A stretch of 64,000 nt of DNA from Cyclobacteriaceae bacterium (GTDB lineage: Bacteria > Bacteroidota > Bacteroidia > Cytophagales > Cyclobacteriaceae), in the NCBI GenBank assembly GCA_016787725.1, contig JAEUTZ010000006.1, positions 62,001 to 126,000 of the forward strand, given 5' to 3'. Position 1 is the first letter of the stretch; the number at the start of each line of letters is the position of its first letter. The position numbers and the translations under genes were made by a program. The notes beneath the pieces were generated by a model that ran no database searches, was not told the DNA's origin, and saw nothing but the letters and a program-made list of their open reading frames with translations. Positions 1 to 10,400 of the stretch are shown here, in pieces.

Positions 1-708
1 TGCATCCCCGATAAAATTATCCCAATCTACCGTTCCGGCATTCGCATCGGTTGGAATTGAATACTGCCAGGCACCATTCGCACTGTGGCGATCCATCCAG
101 GTTTCGACAAGCACCAGATCACCAATTGTTTTAGATTCAAAAATTTCCTTGGTTTTCTGAGTCACAATTGAACTTACCCGTTGACTTCCTACGATGAGAA
201 CTTTTCCGGTTTTCTTTTGGGTAGCAATCACTTCCGCCCCTTCCTCCAGCCGGTGAACCATTGGCTTCTCGCAATACACATGCTTCCCCTTATTCATGGC
301 CTCAATGCAAATCCGATCATGCCAGTGATCGGAGGTTGCAACAATTACTGCATCTACATCTTTGCGATCCAGAATTTCCTTGTAGTTCTTTGTTACAAAC
401 AGATCTTTACCATACTTCTCCCTGGCACGTTCCAGCCGGCCAGTGTATAAATCGCAGACCGCCACTAATTTTACTCCGGGAACCTGCAACGTCCAAAATG
501 CATTATTAAAACCCATAATGCCCATTCCAATGATGGCTACATTTACCTGGTCATTGGGAGCGAATTTATGCCTCTCGTAAACAGGAGCCTCAAGAAAATT
601 TGATTGTGGTTTAGTACCCGCCAGGATGCTGGGTGCAGCTGTCGCGGCCAGGGTTGTACCGGCCAGTTTTCGGATAAAGTTTCTTCTTGATGATCTTGAA
701 CTTGTCAT
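1..708 (-). CDS. Gfo/Idh/MocA family oxidoreductase, Tat-exported (3' end outside window)
   Basis: Partial gene: 236 codons are present and the reading frame runs off the left edge. The start ATG is at 708-706. Residues 7-14 read SRRNFIRK, a twin-arginine motif, followed by an Ala-rich hydrophobic stretch, so export by Tat is likely. A Rossmann nucleotide-binding motif GMGIMG lies at 61-66 and the family EKP motif (GKHVYCEKP) ends at 149. The family performs NAD(P)-dependent oxidation or reduction of sugars, often via 3-keto intermediates; the substrate cannot be read here. It is divergent from the FG-GAP gene, with 22 bp between the two upstream start codons. The C-terminal substrate-binding domain is mostly missing from the window. 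Confidence 0.9.
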   Translation of the reverse strand, partial: MTSSRSSRRNFIRKLAGTTLAATAAPSILAGTKPQSNFLEAPVYERHKFAPNDQVNVAIIGMGIMGFNNAFWTLQVPGVKLVAVCDLYTGRLERAREKYGKDLFVTKNYKEILDRKDVDAVIVATSDHWHDRICIEAMNKGKHVYCEKPMVHRLEEGAEVIATQKKTGKVLIVGSQRVSSIVTQKTKEIFESKTIGDLVLVETWMDRHSANGAWQYSIPTDANAGTVDWDNFIGDA

Positions 709-729
709 TTTTAAAACGGTTAATAATTG

Positions 730-737
730 TATGTTTG
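730..737 (+). promoter_or_regulatory. TATGTTTG, Bacteroidota -7 box overlapping an annotated ATG
   Basis: Exact match to TAnnTTTG. It overlaps the ATG at 731, so if used the transcript would begin near 744 and translation would have to start downstream, for example at the in-frame TTG at 767. No clear -33 TTG is visible at the usual distance. Confidence 0.35.
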
Positions 738-2281
738 ATAATTCAATCCATTTAAAGATAACTGGTTTGTACATTAAATCCCGCACCGTTCAAATTAAAC
801 TTTCAGCGCTTGTATGCATTTTGTCTTTGCTTTTCTATGCATGCAAGACTGAAGAAGCCAGCGTTGAACAACTTGTAAAAAATACCTGTAGCAGTTGCCA
901 CCTCTTTCCGGAACCGAACTTACTACCGAAAGATATTTGGCTTACGCAGGTCCTGCCCAACATGGCCTTTCGAATGGGATTGGTTGACCTGATGGACGGG
1001 CTTGTCTATGTACCCCAGCAAGATTTACTCACCGTAATCGGCACCTTGCCCAAAGAGCGTATGGTAAACGAAGATGAATGGGCTCAGATTGTGAACTACT
1101 ACCAAACTAAATCCCCCGACACCTTACCCTCAATTCCGGAAGCTAAATATGTAGAACTTAACACGCAATTTACGTTGGCTACCTATCACAATCCTTCCGA
1201 TGATGAGCCTCTGGTAACCTTAATCAAATTTGATTCGCTCCGGCAACAACTTGTTTATGGCACCCGCCATTCTAAATTGATCGCATTAGATAAAAACCTG
1301 AATACGACTACCGAGCTATCGCTCGACAGTCCTCCCTCCGCAATCGAATTTTCGCTTGCTTCCAATTACCTGTCATTAATGGGAATCATGGATCCTAATG
1401 ATCAGGAAAAAGGTATGGTTATTACTTGGAATGGACTGGAAACCCTGCCCATTATCGATTCCCTTAAAAGACCGGTCCATATCCAAATGGAGGATTTAAA
1501 TAACGACTCACGAAAAGATTTCATAATCTCTGCTTTTGGCAACTATACAGGTGACTTAAGCGTCTATGAAAGTCAAGGGGGTGACCGGTACAAGCGTCAC
1601 CTGCTCTCTGCCTTACCGGGTGCCCGAATGACTGTCATTAAGGACGTTAATCATGACTCATTACCCGATATAATAGCACTTTTCACACAGGGTGATGAGC
1701 AACTAACCTTATTTATTAACCAAGGCAACTTTCAGTTTCAATCGAAAGTTCTGCTGCGATTTCCGTCTGTTTACGGCTCCACTCATTTCGAAGTAGTTGA
1801 CTTTGACAAGGATGGAAATCTGGATATCCTCTATGCAAATGGCGACAACTCTGATTACTCACAAATCCTTAAACCGTACCATGGAATCCGGCTATTTCGG
1901 CAAACTGGTGAGTGGAAATATGAAGAAACCTGGTTCGCACCCCTTCATGGCGCTTCCAAGGCCATCGCCCGCGACTTTGACCAGGATGGCGATTTAGACA
2001 TTGTGGCCATCGCCTATTTCCCGGATTTTACCAGCGATGCAAGAAGAAATTTTGTCTATTACGAAAACAAAAACAATCAGTTTACCCCCAACATACTGCC
2101 GTCAACACCCAAGGGCAGATGGATCGTTATGGATGTTGGCGACATTGACAATGACCATGATCTTGATATTTTTCTGGGGGCTCTAAATTTTAACACAAAA
2201 GTACCAAAGGTGCTATCTGATGAATGGCTAAACCATCCCGTGAGTGTATTGATCTTAAAGAACAATCTGTACGCAGAATGA
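731..2281 (+). CDS. FG-GAP/VCBS repeat lipoprotein with N-terminal cytochrome c-like CxxCH motif
   Basis: 516 residues from the ATG at 731; an open frame extends further upstream but lies inside the divergent oxidoreductase gene. A hydrophobic segment ending FYAC places a probable lipidated Cys at 38. CSSCH at 53-57 is a classical haem c attachment motif, followed by a conserved-looking Pro-rich segment (FPEPNLLP) and Met residues that could act as distal ligand. From about residue 260 onward there are at least five FG-GAP/VCBS repeats with calcium-type DxDxDG loops (DFDKDGNLD, DFDQDGDLD, DIDNDHDLD), giving a beta-propeller. This fusion suggests a surface or periplasmic redox protein, but the function is unknown. 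The in-frame TTG at 767 would give a shorter, more typical signal peptide. The gene ends 5 bp from the convergent FG-GAP gene. Confidence 0.8.
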   Translation: MFDNSIHLKITGLYIKSRTVQIKLSALVCILSLLFYACKTEEASVEQLVKNTCSSCHLFPEPNLLPKDIWLTQVLPNMAFRMGLVDLMDGLVYVPQQDLLTVIGTLPKERMVNEDEWAQIVNYYQTKSPDTLPSIPEAKYVELNTQFTLATYHNPSDDEPLVTLIKFDSLRQQLVYGTRHSKLIALDKNLNTTTELSLDSPPSAIEFSLASNYLSLMGIMDPNDQEKGMVITWNGLETLPIIDSLKRPVHIQMEDLNNDSRKDFIISAFGNYTGDLSVYESQGGDRYKRHLLSALPGARMTVIKDVNHDSLPDIIALFTQGDEQLTLFINQGNFQFQSKVLLRFPSVYGSTHFEVVDFDKDGNLDILYANGDNSDYSQILKPYHGIRLFRQTGEWKYEETWFAPLHGASKAIARDFDQDGDLDIVAIAYFPDFTSDARRNFVYYENKNNQFTPNILPSTPKGRWIVMDVGDIDNDHDLDIFLGALNFNTKVPKVLSDEWLNHPVSVLILKNNLYAE

Positions 2282-2286
2282 ACTGC

Positions 2287-5200
2287 CTATTTCAATACTT
2301 TGTAGACCACAACATCCTTTCTATTCATTCCTCCAATGAGGTAATCCTGTTCTCCTTCAATGTATAATAACGACTCAACTTGCCCGTCCAATAGAATTCC
2401 GCTTCGGGCCGGTGCCACCACATCGAACGTTGTCTTGCCCGTTCCGGTAAGGATTACACCCTTGTTTGCATTGTAGTATCCTGTTGATACATCGTACGTG
2501 TGATCGTTCCCGGTTAATAAAATATCAAGCCGGCTGTCGCCATCAAAATCCCGAACCAACATATGTTTTAGCGGTGCTACCTGAGCTTCGACAGGCAGTT
2601 CTTGCCAGCGGAAGCTGCCACCCTCGTTCCAAAGAATATAGCTGGACGTAGTGTTTACATAAAATGTATTTTTAGAAGAAATCGTATCCGGATTGACAAT
2701 CTCTTTTGATGTAGTGTAACTAAATTTAGTGTAACTGGTAAACATCTTTCTGAAGAACGGAGATTGTGAAGCCAATTCATCCAGATAATTTACCGGATAC
2801 TCCTGCATTACACCACGCTCATCCTTCCAGTAGCATGTTGAAACGGGGTCAATAAAACCATTCTTATCCAAATCAATGGCATATACCTTCATGGGATATT
2901 GATCGCTGATGATAAACCGGTGATTCCAACCCAGATTACCAGCTATATAATCATCATCTCCATCCGAATCAAAGTCACCGGAAGCCAGGCTAAACCAAAG
3001 TCCATGCTTGGATTCTAAGTCCTTCGAAGAAACTTCTTCAAATCCTTTTCCTGCAAGGTTTCTAAAAATAGCAATCGAATTCCACTCGCGCGTAATTATT
3101 AAATCTTTCCAACCATCATTATCATAATCGCTCCAGAGGGCATCCGTAACCATTCCTACGTTGAAACTCAATTCTTCCTGTGCGTGAAAGGAACCGTTGT
3201 TGTTGACCAAAATATAGGAGTCTAGAGATGTGGGGAAGCCCCACTTCTTGACCCGACAACCAATGAAGATATCTTCATCACCATCCTGATCATAATCCGC
3301 TGGCCGAATAACAGAAGCCGGAAATGCCGGAATCGGGAGTTCTTCTTTGACAAAGGTCCCACGCTCATTTCTATAAAGAAAATGCGTATACAGTTTCTCA
3401 TCTTCCAGCATGTAGCCTCCGGTTGCTATAATAACATCCTGATCGTTGTCCTTATCGACATCAAGAATTACAATGGCAGCTTCCTGCCCTCGTTTAACAC
3501 CGGTAAGACCAGCAAGCTCTTCTTTCCTAAAACTTGATCCGTGACGCTTAAAGAAGGTTGTCGGCTGATCGATGGTGGCACCGATTAATATGTCATCCTG
3601 GCCATCACCATCAAGATCTCCTTGCGCCATGATAGGGCCGATTTGCGAAAATTTGTGAGGGATGATACTTTGACCCTGAAAGAAATCAATATAATCCTTT
3701 TCAGCATGTTTAAAGCTCAATACACTATCTGTCCTTTCAAACCAGTTTGACTCAATTTCATCCGAAATTGATGGCTTTGTGACTGCATCTTTCTCCGACA
3801 GTGTTAGCAGTTGGTTCGCCTTTACATTCTTCAGCACAGTTACTTTTTCTCCACGGGGCCAGGTAACTTTGACTGAATCCACTGTATTTTGATCTCCCAA
3901 CCCGAAATGAAGAATTGGTTCAACAGAGGAAATATATCCTCGCGACAAATGCTTCTCTGCATATTGCATTGCCCCCTCCTGCCATACCTCAACCCTGGCG
4001 CCAATCGCTGCCAAATTAGGGGTCTCTCCTTTTAGCTCCAATCGTAGAAAGTAATTCCGTTCGCCCAGCGCGCCAATTGTGTTGTTTCGATAGACAAATG
4101 CAGGATCATTAATATTGTTTGTCACATAATCCAAATCACCATCGTTATCAAGATCAACAAAAGAAGCACCGTTGGAAAAAGAGGGCAAATTCATTCCCCA
4201 TCCATTAGTTTGATCCACAAATTTCAACTTGCCGGTATTCTCAAATGCATAATTGGTAACCTTCACGACAGGGATTCGCTGCAGCATATGTTCATCATCG
4301 GCAACAGAACCATACACCTGAGCTTTATAGTTGGTGAAATCCTTGTCAGTAAGATCTTTGGGAAATCCATTGGTGACAAACAAATCTTTGTCTCCATCGT
4401 TGTCAAAGTCTGCAAATAAGGGTGACCAACTCCACTCCGTCTGGTACACCCCCGCCAGTTGAGCTACTTCGCTATAAGGCAACATGGTGGAGTCAACAAA
4501 TCCATTATGGATGTGCAACATATTTCTTACAAACTGTGGTTCATAATTGTACTTTTCATTATTCACATACACGTAGTAGCTGTTTCCATTTATCGTTTGC
4601 TTTTTCCGGAAGTATTGCTCGGGCATCATGTCCATGGTAATGATATCAAGCAAACCATCATTATTCATGTCGGCCATATCATTTCCCATAGAGAATCGGG
4701 ATTGATAGGAAATATAATTCTTAGCCTCGTTCCTAAAAGTTCCATCCCTTTGATTGATATACAGCAAGTCATTGGCGATGTAATCGTTTGAGATATATAA
4801 ATCCGGATAGCCATCTTTATTTACATCCCCAACGGCTATCCCTAACCCATACCCTTCGTAAACAATACCCGTCTCGATGGTGGCTTCCCTAAATGTTCCG
4901 TTCCCGAGGTTTATGTAAAAGTGATCGTTGTTTACTGCAGTGCCATCCGAAATCTTTACCCGATAATTGGTTGGTACTGCTTTGTTGATAATATTATTCA
5001 ATACATATAAATCCAGATCCCCATCCAGGTCATAATCAAAAAAGGCAGCATGCATCGAATGGCCTGTGTCCGCTATCCCATACGCTTCAGCCATTTCCTT
5101 GAAGGAGGGTACTCCTTCATGGATCCCCTGATTGATCCAAAGCTGATTTTTTCTCAAACTGCTATCCGGACTCATGGTTGATGTAAAGTAAACATCATTC

Positions 5201-5568
5201 AATCCATCCGCATTGATGTCAACGATACAGACGCCACTGATCCATTGATCCGCGGAAAGGCCTTCAAAGGTTGTGATTTCTTTGAATGAAAAGTCCCCTT
5301 CGTTTAAGAAGATCTGAGATTTTACTTTGTTGCCCGTGAAAATGATATCCTGCAGTCCATCATTGTTTAGATCGCCAATGCCTACGCCACCCCCGTTATA
5401 CATATACTCATTCCGCATGATGTTAAACGTGTCCTTTTCCAGGACATCGTTACGAAATGTAATCCCGGTTTCTTCGCTGGAAAGTAGTTCGAAACGGGGA
5501 GGCTTACTGCACGAAATGATGGTGAGTATACTTAAGAGGGCAAGCGTACAGGGTAAGAAAATTTTCAT
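2287..5568 (-). CDS. FG-GAP repeat lipoprotein with central ASPIC/UnbV domain (CRTAC1-like)
   Basis: 1093 residues. The N-terminus is a lipoprotein signal ending IISC (Cys20). I count about 14 DxDxDG-type calcium loops in two blocks, roughly residues 45-480 and 630-1060, indicating two beta-propellers. Between them, about residues 500-590, is an ASPIC/UnbV module (GARVEVW ... GYISSVEP ... HFGLG ... VTWPRGE). In Bacteroidota such proteins are common near SusCD loci and are presumed surface-exposed binding proteins; the ligand is unknown. The gene lies downstream of susD in the same direction but is separated by a strong terminator, so it is probably expressed independently or at a reduced level. 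Confidence 0.9.
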   Translation of the reverse strand: MKIFLPCTLALLSILTIISCSKPPRFELLSSEETGITFRNDVLEKDTFNIMRNEYMYNGGGVGIGDLNNDGLQDIIFTGNKVKSQIFLNEGDFSFKEITTFEGLSADQWISGVCIVDINADGLNDVYFTSTMSPDSSLRKNQLWINQGIHEGVPSFKEMAEAYGIADTGHSMHAAFFDYDLDGDLDLYVLNNIINKAVPTNYRVKISDGTAVNNDHFYINLGNGTFREATIETGIVYEGYGLGIAVGDVNKDGYPDLYISNDYIANDLLYINQRDGTFRNEAKNYISYQSRFSMGNDMADMNNDGLLDIITMDMMPEQYFRKKQTINGNSYYVYVNNEKYNYEPQFVRNMLHIHNGFVDSTMLPYSEVAQLAGVYQTEWSWSPLFADFDNDGDKDLFVTNGFPKDLTDKDFTNYKAQVYGSVADDEHMLQRIPVVKVTNYAFENTGKLKFVDQTNGWGMNLPSFSNGASFVDLDNDGDLDYVTNNINDPAFVYRNNTIGALGERNYFLRLELKGETPNLAAIGARVEVWQEGAMQYAEKHLSRGYISSVEPILHFGLGDQNTVDSVKVTWPRGEKVTVLKNVKANQLLTLSEKDAVTKPSISDEIESNWFERTDSVLSFKHAEKDYIDFFQGQSIIPHKFSQIGPIMAQGDLDGDGQDDILIGATIDQPTTFFKRHGSSFRKEELAGLTGVKRGQEAAIVILDVDKDNDQDVIIATGGYMLEDEKLYTHFLYRNERGTFVKEELPIPAFPASVIRPADYDQDGDEDIFIGCRVKKWGFPTSLDSYILVNNNGSFHAQEELSFNVGMVTDALWSDYDNDGWKDLIITREWNSIAIFRNLAGKGFEEVSSKDLESKHGLWFSLASGDFDSDGDDDYIAGNLGWNHRFIISDQYPMKVYAIDLDKNGFIDPVSTCYWKDERGVMQEYPVNYLDELASQSPFFRKMFTSYTKFSYTTSKEIVNPDTISSKNTFYVNTTSSYILWNEGGSFRWQELPVEAQVAPLKHMLVRDFDGDSRLDILLTGNDHTYDVSTGYYNANKGVILTGTGKTTFDVVAPARSGILLDGQVESLLYIEGEQDYLIGGMNRKDVVVYKVLK

Positions 5569-5613
5569 TGGACCGGATCAAATCGAGTACAATGTTATTA
5601 AATAACAGGGATG

Positions 5614-5649
5614 TAAAAAAAGAAGCCGCTATGGTTTATAGCGGCTTCT
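5614..5649 (-). terminator. Rho-independent terminator of the susCD operon
   Basis: Perfect 12-bp stem (5621-5632 with 5638-5649) with a 5-nt loop. Read on the minus strand it is followed by six T residues (5620-5615). It begins 19 bp after the susD stop codon. Confidence 0.9.
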
Positions 5650-5668
5650 GATTATCTGAAATTATTCC

Positions 5669-7438
5669 TTATCGATTTTGCTTCAACCGACCACCCATGA
5701 GGTCGATCTGTTGTTGTGGAATCGGATAATTGACGTCTTCAGGTCCTACGGTAGTTGCTCCATACAGTGAAGAGCGTCTCGTCTTTTCATAGGTAAGGAT
5801 CCGATTCAGTTCGGTTACCGTAATGCCCCAACGGTTTAAATCGAAGTACCGGTGTCCTTCCATACCTAATTCCAACTTACGTTCAAAGCGCAAAGCTAAG
5901 CGAGCATCGGCAAGTGTTGTTATCGAACCACTATACGTGTTTATGGTATAGGTTACAGCAGGATCAGCCTTGGCAGAACCAGCAGCACGAGCTCTGATCA
6001 CATCGATGTTGGCCATACCGTTAGCGATTTCACCAGTTTCAATTTGGCATTCAGCTAACAAGAGTAGGACATCGGCTGCGCGGATCAAACGATAACCGTT
6101 TACGGTGTAGCCGGAAGTCCAGTTACCAACCTCGGTTAATTGACCTTCCTGAGCTTTCTTATAAACTTGCTTTTTGGGTGCGTAAGGACCGGCATAGGAT
6201 TGATCGCGAATCCAATCGGAACCGGTCATTTTTCCCCAATCCAAGTATTCAATTCCTCTGCGGCCCACACTCCAATCCAAACGAGGATCCAAATTCGGCC
6301 CCAAATCCGGTGTAAATGGCTGGGCCGGAGTTAAGCCCTGATCATCTACCAAGGCATTGCCTGCATCGTTGTAGGTGTTTGTTAACAGAGGTAGACCAGC
6401 CGAAGTACGGAAAGAGTTTACAAAATCGTGCGATGGTTGAAAGAATCCGCAGCAACCACCAGGACTGGCTCCACTTTTATAGGGGAAGTTCAATACTTCA
6501 CCCCATCCTGCATTCCATCCACCGGATCCATCATTCACAGAATATTGGATGGTGTAGATAGTCTCCAGACTGGTGTTACGACTGGCTGCATCGAAGATGT
6601 TTCCATAATTCGGATCCAGCCCGATAGTCGCATTATTGGGCTTCCTGCCACCTGACCATGCGGTACCTGCAGCGGGTGCAACACTTCCGCCAATAATGCC
6701 TGATAAAATAGTTTTAGCTCCGGCATAATCCTGTTGCAATTGCATCATGGCTTTCGCTTTTAATACTTTTGCAACGGTGCCATTAAAGCGACCAATCTGG
6801 GTCATATTATCCGGTAACGTTGTTCCTGCGTCTAAGTCAGCAATTACCTGAGCCCGGATATCAACGTCATTGGTAACTTCCGAAGTGTTGGTAGTCTCAT
6901 CTACATACGGTACACCGGTTCCGTCTGCTTTTCCCCACAGGCGCATGGCTTCTAAATGGAAGTATCCTCTTAATGCGCGGGCTTGTTTTCTGAAGGAATC
7001 TGCTTCCGCTGCCGATACTGCTCCAGATGATTCGGCCTGTGCCAAAACAACCAATGCCGAATTTGACCGGGCAATGCCATCGTATATAGAACGCCACTTA
7101 ACATTCAGATACGGGTTGGTGGAAGCTTCCGCATAGGTCTGAATCGGATTGATATCCGGCTGGTCACCAGCATCTGTTCCCTTATTGGCTTCAAGGCCTC
7201 GAATACTACCATATACCCAGTTCGATGAGGCCGCTTCCCAGCCAAAGCCGTTACTCGCAACCCCGTCCAACATGGAATACGCGCCTATCAATAGAGCATC
7301 AACACCCTTTGAGGTTGCCAATACTTGCGCACTCAAGGCGCCATTTGGATTTACGGTAAGAAAATCCTCCTTGCAGGAATTTGTAAAGGCGAGCATCCCT
7401 GCAAATACCAATCCTACCTTTAGATTTATTCTTTTCAT
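5669..7438 (-). CDS. SusD/RagB family outer-membrane nutrient-binding lipoprotein
   Basis: 589 residues from the chosen start. The N-terminus KRINLKVGLVFAGMLAF...NSC gives a lipobox Cys at 22. The body has SusD hallmarks: an early 'DFLTVNPNG' segment, TPR-like helices, and a C-terminal half with 'GYRLIRAADVLLLLAE', 'IRARAAG' and 'LRFERKLELGMEGHRYFDLNRWG'. SusD proteins cap the SusC channel and bind the incoming substrate, usually a glycan. An alternative ATG at 7462 overlaps the susC stop codon (TAATG) and would add eight residues; coupling to susC is possible with either start. The operon ends at the hairpin at 5614-5649. Confidence 0.95.
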   Translation of the reverse strand: MKRINLKVGLVFAGMLAFTNSCKEDFLTVNPNGALSAQVLATSKGVDALLIGAYSMLDGVASNGFGWEAASSNWVYGSIRGLEANKGTDAGDQPDINPIQTYAEASTNPYLNVKWRSIYDGIARSNSALVVLAQAESSGAVSAAEADSFRKQARALRGYFHLEAMRLWGKADGTGVPYVDETTNTSEVTNDVDIRAQVIADLDAGTTLPDNMTQIGRFNGTVAKVLKAKAMMQLQQDYAGAKTILSGIIGGSVAPAAGTAWSGGRKPNNATIGLDPNYGNIFDAASRNTSLETIYTIQYSVNDGSGGWNAGWGEVLNFPYKSGASPGGCCGFFQPSHDFVNSFRTSAGLPLLTNTYNDAGNALVDDQGLTPAQPFTPDLGPNLDPRLDWSVGRRGIEYLDWGKMTGSDWIRDQSYAGPYAPKKQVYKKAQEGQLTEVGNWTSGYTVNGYRLIRAADVLLLLAECQIETGEIANGMANIDVIRARAAGSAKADPAVTYTINTYSGSITTLADARLALRFERKLELGMEGHRYFDLNRWGITVTELNRILTYEKTRRSSLYGATTVGPEDVNYPIPQQQIDLMGGRLKQNR

Positions 7439-7461
7439 TTTAATTTTCTTTAAAGCTTCCA

Positions 7462-10400
7462 TTAAAATCCAATATTAAGACCCACCAGGTATTGCTTCAC
7501 AACCGGAATTGATCCATAGTCAATACCAAACTGTGTATCACCCAACGTATTGATATCCGGATCCGGACCGCTATAGTCAGAGATCGTGAAGAGGTTTACA
7601 CCCTGTACATAAATCCGGGCATTGCTCAGGCCGATCTTGCTGATGGCAGAACGTGGGATTGTATACCCAATTTGCAGGTTTCTTAACCGCAAAAAGGTCC
7701 CGTTTTCTACATAATAGCTAACCGATTGTGTATTGGTTGAGAAGTTTGATTTGTTGGAAGCCTTCGGTACGTTGGTATCCGTACGGGTAGGTGTCCAGCT
7801 TCTGTAAAGCAAGTCGGTGCTCTTCTGGTTCTGGAACGAAGGCCAGAAATCTAGCCACCACTTATTGTAGTTGAAGATCTCATTGCCTACCGAACCATAG
7901 AAGAACACGGAAAGATCAAACCCTTTGTAATTGGCGCCCAAATTTAAGCCATAAGTAAAGTCTGGGTTCGGATTTCCAATAAAGGTTCTGTCATTTGGAT
8001 CGATGACGTTGTTCGAAGCATCAACGTTTTCATACCGGAAGAAGCCGGGTTCTGCCCCTGCCTGAGTAGCGGCACCAGTAACCTCCGCACTTGTTTGGAA
8101 TAACCCAATCACATTGTACCCAAAGAACTCCGAAATGGAGCGACCTACCATATTGCGGGTAAAGGTACCGATACGGGAGATGGATCCTGGATCGAAAAAC
8201 TTCACATCATCCGTAATCTTAACAATCTCATTGTTGTACGAAGTCAATGTGAACGTTGCATCAAAGGAAAGGTCATTGGATACAATCTGCTTGTAAGCAA
8301 TCTGAATATCAATACCTGTATTCTTCATCTCCCCAATGTTCACGAACGGAGCTGTAGCGGCACCATCCACAGCGGGGCGAGCCGGGTTAAACAACAAGTC
8401 CTGGGTTGACTTCTGATACCAGTCGAAATTGATCTGGAGTTTATTGTCTAACAAACCAGCATCAAAACCTACGTTGGTAGTCACGTTGGTTTCCCATTGA
8501 GCATTGGGGTTACCAATTTGAGAGGGCCTGAAACCCTGAAGGGAAGACGAGCCAGATCCGTTTAAGTCGTAGTTTGCATCACTTACACTACCTCCAAACA
8601 GGAAGTATTGATTCTGTGGGGAAACCGGTAACTGATTACCCATGGTTCCATATCCACCTCGGATCTTCAAATCGGAGATCAGATCCACGCCAGCCAAAAA
8701 CGATTCTTCACTAATCCGCCAACCTGCTGAGAACGAGGGGAATGTTCCATATTTAGTGTCTTCACCAAAAACAGAAGCTCCGTCTCTTCGAACCGTAGCA
8801 CTTAACAAATATTTGTCCTTAAACCCATAATCTGCTCTTAAGAACTGAGATACTAACTGACGGGGTGTATTAAAACCTGAAGTAGCTGCTTGAATCTGGG
8901 CGCCATTACTCACCGTACGGAATGAAAAGGCATCTGAGAAGTAACCCGCGCGGGTTGCACTAACACCACGTCCAATTCCATATTTAACCGCTTCATATCC
9001 TGCCACAGCAAGAATTTTGTGCGCATCAAAGGTCTTGTTAAAGGTTAATGTGTTTGTCCACACCCAGTCGCTATTATAATAGGCATTTTCGTTATAACTG
9101 GCAGTAGCAATGTTTTCAGCACGCTCGTAAGTAGAGCCTTGCCAGTTGGTATTGTACCCATTCTGATAAGTGCCACCAAAAGTCGTACGGAAATTCAAGC
9201 CTTCGATCAATTTAGCATCCAGATACATACTACCTAATAACCGGATATCTTGAGCACGGTCATCCTGATCCCGCTCCAAATCCGCCAATGGATTCGGTAA
9301 GTTACCCAAACGCGGTGCAATACCAGTACCACCATATTCCCCTGGAACAAAGGTGCGCGAAGTTCCAACTATGGTTTCCGTAATCCTTGAAGGGATAATT
9401 GGTTGTGCTCCCATAGCGCGTGCAACCGGGCTACCTTCCGCACCGTTTCCTGCTACCTGAAACCCGTTACGGCCAGTAACAGTCAAGTTTTCACCAATGG
9501 TCACCCGATCCTTAATTTTAAATTCAGAGTTGATCCGCGCAGAATATCGCTTGGCAAAGTTGTGAATAACAATACCTTCCTGATTGAAATAGTTTACCCC
9601 CGCATAGAATTTTGCATTTTCATTTCCTCCGGAGAGCGAAATGTCATGATTCGTGATTAATGCACTACGGGTAATGGTATTATACCAGTCGGTATCTGCT
9701 GCCCAGCTCGGTAATGTAGGAGAGGCTGCAGAGGAAGGACCATAAACGGGGTGGGTTTCGCTGGTTCCGTCATTGTCATATACCAACCACTGGAGATCCG
9801 CATACTCCTGAGAATTTAAGAGGAAATCCGGCTTATCGCCTGGGTTTTGAGTACCCACATACATGTCATAATTAACCTTCACTCCACTGCGAGTACCGGA
9901 TTTAGTGGTGATCACAATTACCCCGTTCGAAGCCCGTGAACCATAAATAGAAGCGGCACCAGCATCTTTCAATACTGACATCGATTCAACATCGTTCGGG
10001 TTTAGGTTCGAAATATCCTGAGTCGGAACACCGTCTACCACATATAGTGGATCATTATTCTGGAACGAACCAAATCCGCGAATCCTTACTTTCGCAGGGT
10101 TTCCAGGACGACCATCCCCTGAAATGGTAACACCAGCAACCCGACCTTGTAACTGGTTCGTGATGTTACTGCTGGGGATCTGCACTAATTCATCAATCTT
10201 AACTGTTCCAACGGAACCAGTCAAATCTTTTTTCTCTTGAGCAGCATACCCTGTAACCACAATCTCCGAAAGTTCGGTTACGTCAACTTTCATGCTGACA
10301 TCGATGACCGTGTTAGTTCCGACCTCTACTTCCTGAGAGGTGTAGCCAATGAACGAAAATAAAAGTCTCGCTCCCGATCCTACCGAGATCGAAAACTTAC

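Noticed and set aside
2287-5568. Apparent repeat structure in DNA
   Set aside because: It reflects the protein-level FG-GAP repeats; the DNA copies are too diverged to be a tandem repeat or CRISPR.
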